A stretch of 64,000 nucleotides of DNA from assembly GCA_963680875.1 (NCBI GenBank), contig OY804580.1, positions 116,315,534 through 116,379,533 on the forward strand, given 5' to 3'. The notes under the pieces were generated by a model that was given only the letters and a program-made list of their open reading frames with translations, ran no database searches and was not told the origin of the DNA. Every line of letters starts with the position of its first letter. The first letter of the stretch is position 1. This stretch comes from Bathymodiolus brooksi (lineage: Eukaryota; Mollusca; Bivalvia; Mytilida; Modiolidae). Shown here one piece after another: positions 52,301 through 62,920 of this stretch. Made by a program: the position numbers and the translations under genes.

Positions 52301-54992
52301 GTATAATCTACATGTCTGTTGTATGTTGTTTCAAACGGACTGTCGAGTATAATCTACATGTCCGTTGTATATTGTTTCTAACGAACTGTCGAGTATAATC
52401 TACATGTCTGTTGTATGTTGTTTCTAACGGACTGTCGAGTATAATCTACATGTCCGTTGTATGTTGTTTCTAACGAACTGTCGAGTATAATCTACATGTC
52501 TGTTGTATGTTGTTTCTAACGGACTGTCGAGTATATTCTACATGTCTGTTGTATGTTGTTTCTAACGGACTGTCGGTTATAATCTACATGTCTGTTGTAT
52601 GTTGTTTCTAACGGACTGTCGAGTATAATCTAAATGTCTGTTGTATGTTGTTTCTAACGGACTGTCAAGTATAATCTACATGTATGTTGTATGTTGTTTC
52701 AAACGGACTGTCGAGTATCATCTACATGTCTATTGTATGCTGTTTCTAACGAACTGTCGAGTATAATATAAATGTCTGTTGTATGTTGTTTCTAACGGAC
52801 TGTCGAGTATAATTTACATGTCTGTTGTATGTTGTTTCTAACGGACTGTCGAGTATTATCTACATGTCTGTTGTATGTTGTTTCTAACGGACTGTCGAGT
52901 ATAATCTACATGTCTGTTGTATGTTGTTTCTAACGAACTGTCGAGTATATTCTACATGTCTGTTGTATGTTTTTTCTAACGGACTGTCGAGTATAATCTC
53001 CATGTATGTTGTATGTTGTTTCTAACGGACTGTCGAGTATAATCTATATGTCTGTTGTATGTTGTTTCTAACGGACTGTCTAGTATAATCTACATGTCTG
53101 TTGTATGTTGTTTTTAACGGACTGTCGAGTATAATATACATGTCTGTTGTATGTTGTTTCTAACGGACTGTCGAGTATAATCTACATGTCTGTTGTATGT
53201 TGTTTCTAACGGACTGTCGATTATAATCTACATGTCTGTTGTATGTTGTTTCTAACGGACTGTCGAGTATAATCTACATGTCTGTTGTATGTTGTTTCTA
53301 ACGGACTGTCGATTATAATCTGCATGTCTGTTGTATGTTGTTTCTAACGGACAGTCGAGTATATTCTACATGTCTGTTGTATGTTGTTTCTAACGGACTG
53401 TCGAGTATAATCTACATGTCTGTTGTATGTTGTTTCTAACGGACTGTCGAGTATATTCTACATGTCTGTTGTATGTTGTTTCTAACGGACTGTCGAGTAT
53501 AATCTACATGTCTGTTGTAAGTTGTTTCTAACGGACTGTCGAGTATAATCTACATGTCTGTTGTATGTTGTTTCTAACAGACGGTCGAGTATAATCTACA
53601 TGTCTGTTGTATGTTGTTTCAAACGGACTGTCGAGTATAATCTACATGTCCGTTGTATGTTGTTTCTAACGAACTGTCGAGTATAATCTACATGTCTGTT
53701 GTATGTTGTTTCTAACGGACTATCGAGTATATTCTACATGTCTGTTGTATGTTGTTTCTAACGGACTGTCGGTTATAATCTACATGTCTGTTGTATGTTG
53801 TTTCTAACGGACTGTCGAGTATAATCTAAATGTCTGTTGTATGTTGTTTCTAACGGACTGTCAAGTATAATCTACATGTCTGTTGTATGTTGTTTCTAAC
53901 AGACTGTCGAGTATAATCTACATGTCTGTTGTATGTTGTTTCAAACGGACTGTCGAGTATCATCTACATGTCTATTGTATGCTGTTTCTAACGAACTGTC
54001 GAGTATAATATAAATGTCTGTTGTATGTTGTTTCTAACGGACTGACGAGTATTATCTACATGTCTGTTGTATGTTGTTTCTAACGGACTCTCGAGTATAA
54101 TCTACATGTCTGTTGTATGTTGTTTCTAACGGACTGTCGAGTATAATCTACATGTCCGTTGTATGTTGTTTCTAACGAACTGTCGAGTATAATCTACATG
54201 TGTGTTGTATGTTGTTTCTAACGGACTGTCGAGTATAATCTACATGTCCGTTGTATGTTGTTTCTAACGAACTGTCGAGTATAATCTATATGTCTGTTGT
54301 ATGTTGTTTCTAACGGACTGTCGAGTATATTCTACATGTCTGTTGTATGTTGTTTCTAACGGACTGTCGGTTATAATCTACATGTCTGTTGTATGTTGTT
54401 TCTAACGGACTGTCGAGTATAATCTAAATGTCTGTTGTATGTTGTTTCTAACGGACTGTCAAGTATAATCTACATGTCTGTTGTATGTTGTTTCTAACAG
54501 ACTGTCGAGTATAATCTACATGTCTGTTGTATGTTGTTTCAAACGAACAGTCGAGTATCATCTACATGTCTGTTGTATGCTGTTTCTAACGAACTGTCAA
54601 GTATAATATAAATGTCTGTTGTATGTTGTTTCTAACGAACTGTCGAGTATAATCTACATGTCTGTTGTATGTTGTTTCTAACGAACTGTCGAGTATATTC
54701 TACATGTCTGTTGTATGTTTTTTCTAACGGACTGTCGAGTATAATCTCCATGCATGTTGTATGTTGTTTCTAACGGACTGTCGAGTATAATCTATATGTC
54801 TGTTGTATGTTGTTTCTAACGGACTGTCTAGTATAATCTACATGTCTGTTGTATGTTGTTTCTAACGGACTGTCGAGTATAATCTACATGTCTGTTGTAT
54901 GTTGTTTCTAACAGACGGTCGAGTATAATCTACATGTCTGTTGTATGTTGTTTCAAACGGACTGTCGAGTATAATCTACATGTCCGTTGTAT
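49381..54992. repeat. 5,612-bp duplication in copy 2, unit 1 (122 monomers)
   Basis: This segment recurs at +5,612. Landmarks are TGTAAG (50,529/56,141), AATTTACATG (52,814/58,426), TCTAG (53,081/58,693 and 54,829/60,441), GACTGACG (49,900/55,512) and ATGCAT (54,750/60,362). Copy 1 of the large duplication has only one version, so this event is also later than the 20-kb duplication. The left edge of identity is 49,381/54,993, where GTAAGTTG meets GTATGTTG. Confidence 0.85.
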
Positions 54993-55022
54993 GTTGTTTC
55001 TAACGGACTGTCGAGTATAATC
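54885..55022. repeat. Duplication junction with repeated trimer (138 bp) and chimeric monomer
   Basis: The ordered trimer AACAGACGG, CAAACGG, GTCCGTT appears at 54,911 onward and again at 55,049 onward, 138 bp (three monomers) later. Measured from the first trimer, the offset to the source at 49,437 is 5,474 (119 monomers). After the second it is 5,612 (122 monomers). The GTCCGTT monomer between them ends in AACGGAC, while elsewhere right of 8 kb GTCCGTT is regularly followed by AACGAAC. That hybrid places an exchange within one monomer, at about 54,993-55,007. Confidence 0.75.
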
Positions 55023-58000
55023 TACATGTCTGTTGTATGTTGTTTCTAACAGACGGTCGAGTATAATCTACATGTCTGTTGTATGTTGTTTCAAACGGAC
55101 TGTCGAGTATAATCTACATGTCCGTTGTATGTTGTTTCTAACGAACTGTCGAGTATAATCTACATGTCTGTTGTATGTTGTTTCTAACGGACTATCGAGT
55201 ATATTCTACATGTCTGTTGTATGTTGTTTCTAACGGACTGTCGGTTATAATCTACATGTCTGTTGTATGTTGTTTCTAACGGACTGTCGAGTATAATCTA
55301 AATGTCTGTTGTATGTTGTTTCTAACGGACTGTCAAGTATAATCTACATGTCTGTTGTATGTTGTTTCTAACAGACTGTCGAGTATAATCTACATGTCTG
55401 TTGTATGTTGTTTCAAACGGACTGTCGAGTATCATCTACATGTCTATTGTATGCTGTTTCTAACGAACTGTCGAGTATAATATAAATGTCTGTTGTATGT
55501 TGTTTCTAACGGACTGACGAGTATTATCTACATGTCTGTTGTATGTTGTTTCTAACGGACTCTCGAGTATAATCTACATGTCTGTTGTATGTTGTTTCTA
55601 ACGGACTGTCGAGTATAATCTACATGTCCGTTGTATGTTGTTTCTAACGAACTGTCGAGTATAATCTACATGTGTGTTGTATGTTGTTTCTAACGGACTG
55701 TCGAGTATAATCTACATGTCCGTTGTATGTTGTTTCTAACGAACTGTCGAGTATAATCTATATGTCTGTTGTATGTTGTTTCTAACGGACTGTCGAGTAT
55801 ATTCTACATGTCTGTTGTATGTTGTTTCTAACGGACTGTCGGTTATAATCTACATGTCTGTTGTATGTTGTTTCTAACGGACTGTCGAGTATAATCTAAA
55901 TGTCTGTTGTATGTTGTTTCTAACGGACTGTCAAGTATAATCTACATGTCTGTTGTATGTTGTTTCTAACAGACTGTCGAGTATAATCTACATGTCTGTT
56001 GTATGTTGTTTCAAACGAACAGTCGAGTATCATCTACATGTCTGTTGTATGCTGTTTCTAACGAACTGTCAAGTATAATATAAATGTCTGTTGTATGTTG
56101 TTTCTAACGGACTGTCGAGTATAATCTAAATGTCTGTTGTAAGTTGTTTCTAACGGACTGTCGAGTATAATCTACATGTCTGTTGTATGTTGTTTCTAAC
56201 AGACGGTCGAGTATAATCTACATGTCTGTTGTATGTTGTTTCAAACGGACTGTCGAGTATAATCTACATGTCCGTTGTATGTTGTTTCTAACGAACTGTC
56301 GAGTATAATCTACATGTCTGTTGTATGTTGTTTCTAACGGACTGTCGAGAATAATCTACATGTCCGTTGTATGTTGTTTCTAACGAACTGTCGAGTATAA
56401 TCTACATGTCTGTTGTATGTTGTTTCTAACGGACTGTCGAGTATATTCTACATGTCTGTTGTATGTTGTTTCTAACGGACTGTCGGTTATAATCTACATG
56501 TCTGTTGTATGTTGTTTCTAACGGACTGTCGAGTATAATCTAAATGTCTGTTGTATGTTGTTTCTAACGAACTGTCAAGTATAATCTACATGTCTGTTGT
56601 ATGTTGTTTCTAACAGACTGTCGAGTATAATCTACATGTCTGTTGTATGTTGTTTCAAACGGACTGTCGAGTATAATCTAAATGTCTGTTGTAAGTTGTT
56701 TCTAACGGACTGTCGAGTATAATCTACATGACTGTTGTATGTTGTTTCTAACAGACGGTCGAGTATAATCTACATGTCTGTTGTATGTTGTTTCAAACGG
56801 ACTGTCGAGTATAATCTACATGTCCGTTGTATGTTGTTTCTAACGAACTGTCGAGTATAATCTACATGTCTGTTGTATGTTGTTTCTAACGGACTGTCGA
56901 GTATAATATACATGTCCGTTGTATGTTGTTTCTAACGAACTGTCGAGTATAATCTACATGTCTGTTGTATGTTGTTTCTAACGGACTGTCGAGTATATTC
57001 TACATGTCTGTTGTATGTTGTTTCTAACGGACTGTCGGTTATAATCTACATGTCTGTTGTATGTTGTTTCTAACGGACTGTCGAGTATAATCTAAATGTC
57101 TGTTGTATGTTGTTTCTAACGGACTGTCAAGTATAATCTACATGTCTGTTGTATGTTGTTTCTAACAGACTGTCGAGTATAATCTACATGTCTGTTGTAT
57201 GTTGTTTCAAACGGACTGTCGAGTATCATCTACATGTCTATTGTATGCTGTTTCTAACGAACTGTCGAGTATAATATAAATGTCTGTTGTATGTTGTTTC
57301 TAACGGACCGTCGAGTATAATCTACATGTCTGTTGTATGTTGTTTCTAACGAACTGTCGAGTATATTCTACATGTCTGTTGTATGTTTTTTCTAACGGAC
57401 TGTCGAGTATAATCTACATGTCTGATGTATGTTGTTTCTAACGGACTGTCGAGTATAATCTACATGTCTGTTGTATGTTGCTTCTAACGGACTGTCGAGT
57501 ATTATCTACATGTCTGTTGTATGTTGTTTCTAACGGACTCTCGAGTATAATCTACATGTCTGTTGTATGTTGTTTCTAACGGACTGTCGAGTATAATCTA
57601 CATGTCCGTTGTATGTTGTTTCTAGCGAACTGTCGAGTATAATCTACATGTCTGTTGTATGTTGTTTCTAACGGACTGTCGAGTATAATCTACATGTCCG
57701 TTGTATGTTGTTTCTAACGAACTGTCGAGTATAATCTACATGTCTGTTGTATGTTGTTTCTAACGGACTGTCGAGTATATTCTACATGTCTGTTGTATGT
57801 TGTTTCTAACGGACTGTCGAGTATAATCTACATGTCTGTTGTAAGTTGTTTCTAACGGACTGTCGAGTATAATCTACATGTCTGTTGTATGTTGTTTCTA
57901 ACAGACGGTCGAGTATAATCTACATGTCTGTTGTATGTTGTTTCAAACGGACTGTCGAGTATAATCTACATGTCCGTTGTATATTGTTTCTAACGAACTG

Positions 58001-60604
58001 TCGAGTATAATCTACATGTCTGTTGTATGTTGTTTCTAACGGACTGTCGAGTATAATCTACATGTCCGTTGTATGTTGTTTCTAACGAACTGTCGAGTAT
58101 AATCTACATGTCTGTTGTATGTTGTTTCTAACGGACTGTCGAGTATATTCTACATGTCTGTTGTATGTTGTTTCTAACGGACTGTCGGTTATAATCTACA
58201 TGTCTGTTGTATGTTGTTTCTAACGGACTGTCGAGTATAATCTAAATGTCTGTTGTATGTTGTTTCTAACGGACTGTCAAGTATAATCTACATGTATGTT
58301 GTATGTTGTTTCAAACGGACTGTCGAGTATCATCTACATGTCTATTGTATGCTGTTTCTAACGAACTGTCGAGTATAATATAAATGTCTGTTGTATGTTG
58401 TTTCTAACGGACTGTCGAGTATAATTTACATGTCTGTTGTATGTTGTTTCTAACGGACTGTCGAGTATTATCTACATGTCTGTTGTATGTTGTTTCTAAC
58501 GGACTGTCGAGTATAATCTACATGTCTGTTGTATGTTGTTTCTAACGAACTGTCGAGTATATTCTACATGTCTGTTGTATGTTTTTTCTAACGGACTGTC
58601 GAGTATAATCTCCATGTATGTTGTATGTTGTTTCTAACGGACTGTCGAGTATAATCTATATGTCTGTTGTATGTTGTTTCTAACGGACTGTCTAGTATAA
58701 TCTACATGTCTGTTGTATGTTGTTTTTAACGGACTGTCGAGTATAATATACATGTCTGTTGTATGTTGTTTCTAACGGACTGTCGAGTATAATCTACATG
58801 TCTGTTGTATGTTGTTTCTAACGGACTGTCGATTATAATCTACATGTCTGTTGTATGTTGTTTCTAACGGACTGTCGAGTATAATCTACATGTCTGTTGT
58901 ATGTTGTTTCTAACGGACTGTCGATTATAATCTGCATGTCTGTTGTATGTTGTTTCTAACGGACAGTCGAGTATATTCTACATGTCTGTTGTATGTTGTT
59001 TCTAACGGACTGTCGAGTATAATCTACATGTCTGTTGTATGTTGTTTCTAACGGACTGTCGAGTATATTCTACATGTCTGTTGTATGTTGTTTCTAACGG
59101 ACTGTCGAGTATAATCTACATGTCTGTTGTAAGTTGTTTCTAACGGACTGTCGAGTATAATCTACATGTCTGTTGTATGTTGTTTCTAACAGACGGTCGA
59201 GTATAATCTACATGTCTGTTGTATGTTGTTTCAAACGGACTGTCGAGTATAATCTACATGTCCGTTGTATGTTGTTTCTAACGAACTGTCGAGTATAATC
59301 TACATGTCTGTTGTATGTTGTTTCTAACGGACTATCGAGTATATTCTACATGTCTGTTGTATGTTGTTTCTAACGGACTGTCGGTTATAATCTACATGTC
59401 TGTTGTATGTTGTTTCTAACGGACTGTCGAGTATAATCTAAATGTCTGTTGTATGTTGTTTCTAACGGACTGTCAAGTATAATCTACATGTCTGTTGTAT
59501 GTTGTTTCTAACAGACTGTCGAGTATAATCTACATGTCTGTTGTATGTTGTTTCAAACGGACTGTCGAGTATCATCTACATGTCTATTGTATGCTGTTTC
59601 TAACGAACTGTCGAGTATAATATAAATGTCTGTTGTATGTTGTTTCTAACGGACTGACGAGTATTATCTACATGTCTGTTGTATGTTGTTTCTAACGGAC
59701 TCTCGAGTATAATCTACATGTCTGTTGTATGTTGTTTCTAACGGACTGTCGAGTATAATCTACATGTCCGTTGTATGTTGTTTCTAACGAACTGTCGAGT
59801 ATAATCTACATGTGTGTTGTATGTTGTTTCTAACGGACTGTCGAGTATAATCTACATGTCCGTTGTATGTTGTTTCTAACGAACTGTCGAGTATAATCTA
59901 TATGTCTGTTGTATGTTGTTTCTAACGGACTGTCGAGTATATTCTACATGTCTGTTGTATGTTGTTTCTAACGGACTGTCGGTTATAATCTACATGTCTG
60001 TTGTATGTTGTTTCTAACGGACTGTCGAGTATAATCTAAATGTCTGTTGTATGTTGTTTCTAACGGACTGACAAGTATAATCTACATGTCTGTTGTATGT
60101 TGTTTCTAACAGACTGTCGAGTATAATCTACATGTCTGTTGTATGTTGTTTCAAACGAACAGTCGAGTATCATCTACATGTCTGTTGTATGCTGTTTCTA
60201 ACGAACTGTCAAGTATAATATAAATGTCTGTTGTATGTTGTTTCTAACGAACTGTCGAGTATAATCTACATGTCTGTTGTATGTTGTTTCTAACGAACTG
60301 TCGAGTATATTCTACATGTCTGTTGTATGTTTTTTCTAACGGACTGTCGAGTATAATCTCCATGCATGTTGTATGTTGTTTCTAACGGACTGTCGAGTAT
60401 AATCTATATGTCTGTTGTATGTTGTTTCTAACGGACTGTCTAGTATAATCTACATGTCTGTTGTATGTTGTTTCTAACGGACTGTCGAGTATAATATACA
60501 TGTCTGTTGTATGTTGTTTCTAACGGACTGTCGAGTATAATCTACATGTCTGTTGTATGTTGTTTCTAACGGACTGTCGATTATAATCTACATGTCTGTT
60601 GTAT
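54993..60604. repeat. 5,612-bp duplication in copy 2, unit 2
   Basis: This is the duplicate of 49,381-54,992. Its right end (about 60.49-60.60 kb) keeps the ancestral order seen at 38.08-38.2 kb in copy 1 (TAATATACATG, then CGATTATAAT), whereas unit 1's end was replaced by a three-monomer patch at the junction (see 54,885-55,022). The TCTAG spacing across the two units (38, 84, 38 monomers) sums to 122 over the repeat period. Confidence 0.85.
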
Positions 60605-62920
60605 GTTGTTTCTAACGGACTGTCGAGTATAATCTACATGTCTGTTGTATGTTGTTTCAAACGGACTGTCGAGTATCATCTACATGTCTATTGTATGCTG
60701 TTTCTAACGAACTGTCGAGTATAATATAAATGTCTGTTGTATGTTGTTTCTAACGGACTGTCGAGTATAATCTACATGTCTGTTGTATGTTGTTTCTAAC
60801 GGACTGTCGAGTATTATCTACATGTCTGTTGTATGTTGTTTCTAACGGACTCTCGAGTATAATCTACATGTCTGTTGTATGTTGTTTCTAACGGACTGTC
60901 GAGTATAATCTACATGTCCGTTGTATGTTGTTTCTAACGAACTGTCGAGTATAATCTACATGTCTGTTGTATGTTGTTTCTAACGGACTGTCGAGTATAT
61001 TCTACATGTCTGTTGTATGTTGTTTCTAACGGACTGTCGAGTATAATCTACATGTCTGTTGTAAGTTGTTTCTAACGGACTGTCGAGTATAATCTACATG
61101 TCTGTTGTATGTTGTTTCTAACAGACGGTCGAGTATAATCTACATGTCTGTTGTATGTTGTTTCAAACGGACTGTCGAGTATAATCTACATGTCCGTTGT
61201 ATGTTGTTTCTAACGAACTGTCGAGTATAATCTACATGTCTGTTGTATGTTGTTTCTAACGGACTATCGAGTATATTCTACATGTCTGTTGTATGTTGTT
61301 TCTAACGGACTGTCGGTTATAATCTACATGTCTGTTGTATGTTGTTTCTAACGGACTGTCGAGTATAATCTAAATGTCTGTTGTATGTTGTTTCTAACGG
61401 ACTGTCAAGTATAATCTACATGTCTGTTGTATGTTGTTTCTAACAGACTGTCGAGTATAATCTACATGTCTGTTGTATGTTGTTTCAAACGGACTGTCGA
61501 GTATCATCTACATGTCTATTGTATGCTGTTTCTAACGAACTGTCGAGTATAATATAAATGTCTGTTGTATGTTGTTTCTAACGGACTGACGAGTATTATC
61601 TACATGTCTGTTGTATGTTGTTTCTAACGGACTCTCGAGTATAATCTACATGTCTGTTGTATGTTGTTTCTAACGGACTGTCGAGTATAATCTACATGTC
61701 CGTTGTATGTTGTTTCTAACGAACTGTCGAGTATAATCTACATGTGTGTTGTATGTTGTTTCTAACGGACTGTCGAGTATAATCTATATGTCCGTTGTAT
61801 GTTGTTTCTAACGAACTGTCGAGTATAATCTACATGTCTGTTGTATGTTGTTTCTAACGGACTGTCGAGTATATTCTACATGTCTGTTGTATGTTGTTTC
61901 TAACGGACTGTCGGTTATAATCTACATGTCTGTTGTATGTTGTTTCTAACGGACTGTCGAGTATAATCTAAATGTCTGTTGTATGTTGTTTCTAACGGAC
62001 TGTCAAGTATAATCTACATGTCTGTTGTATGTTGTTTCTAACAGACTGTCGAGTATAATCTACATGTCTGTTGTATGTTGTTTCAAACGAACAGTCGAGT
62101 ATCATCTACATGTCTGTTGTATGCTGTTTCTAACGAACTGTCAAGTATAATATAAATGTCTGTTGTATGTTGTTTCTAACGAACTGTCGAGTATAATCTA
62201 CATGTCTGTTGTATGTTGTTTCTAACGAACTGTCGAGTATATTCTACATGTCTGTTGTATGTTTTTTCTAACGGACTGTCGAGTATAATCTCCATGCATG
62301 TTGTATGTTGTTTCTAACGGACTGTCGAGTATAATCTATATGTCTGTTGTATGTTGTTTCTAACGGACTGTCTAGTATAATCTACATGTCTGTTGTATGT
62401 TGTTTCTAACGGACTGTCGAGTATAATATACATGTCTGTTGTATGTTGTTTCTAACGGACTGTCGAGTATAATCTACATGTCTGTTGTATGTTGTTTCTA
62501 ACGGACTGTCGATTATAATCTACATGTCTGTTGTATGTTGTTTCTAACGGACTGTCGAGTATAATCTACATGTCTGTTGTATGTTGTTTCAAACGGACTG
62601 TCGAGTATCATCTACATGTCTATTGTATGCTGTTTCTAACGAACTGTCGAGTATAATATAAATGTCTGTTGTATGTTGTTTCTAACGGACTGTCGAGTAT
62701 AATCTACATGTCTGTTGTATGTTGTTTCTAACGGACTGTCGAGTATTATCTACATGTCTGTTGTATGTTGTTTCTAACGGACTCTCGAGTATAATCTACA
62801 TGTCTGTTGTATGTTGTTTCTAACGGACTGTCGAGTATAATCTACATGTCCGTTGTATGTTGTTTCTAACGAACTGTCGAGTATAATCTACATGTCTGTT
62901 GTATGTTGTTTCTAACGGAC
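58990..62920. repeat. 42-monomer (1,932-bp) tandem repeat across the right end of copy 2
   Basis: From about 58,990 to about 62,920 the order repeats at offset 1,932. Landmarks are ATGCAT at 60,362/62,294, TCTAG at 60,441/62,373, GACTGACG at 59,652/61,584 and CAAACGG with TATCAT near 60.66/62.59 kb. The left edge is near the CGGACAGTCG monomer at about 58.97 kb and the right edge is near 62.93 kb (TAATCTACATGTCC against TATATTC). A few substitutions separate the copies, for example TCTATATGTCC near 61,785. It continues through the 61.8-kb end of the large duplication without a break. Confidence 0.78.

Larger units (their letters stand above)
39393..61793. repeat. Large tandem segmental duplication, copy 2 (22,401 bp)
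   Basis: This copy begins where copy 1 ends. The junction lies within 39,393-39,465, a stretch shared by all partners. Its left half matches copy 1 at offset 20,377. After the point matching copy 1's extra 3,588-bp unit the offset becomes 16,789 (TCTAG at 32,152/48,941, 36,292/53,081 and, within one base, 38,040/54,829). Its right end matches copy 1 at offset 22,401 (ATGCAT at 37,961/60,362; TATATGTCCG near 39,383/61,784). The change of 5,612 is a later duplication inside this copy. Right of 61,866 copy 2's continuation (GAGTATATTC) differs from the copy 1/copy 2 junction (GGGTATAATC). One further copy difference is at 60,071 (A) against 37,670 (T). Confidence 0.87.
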
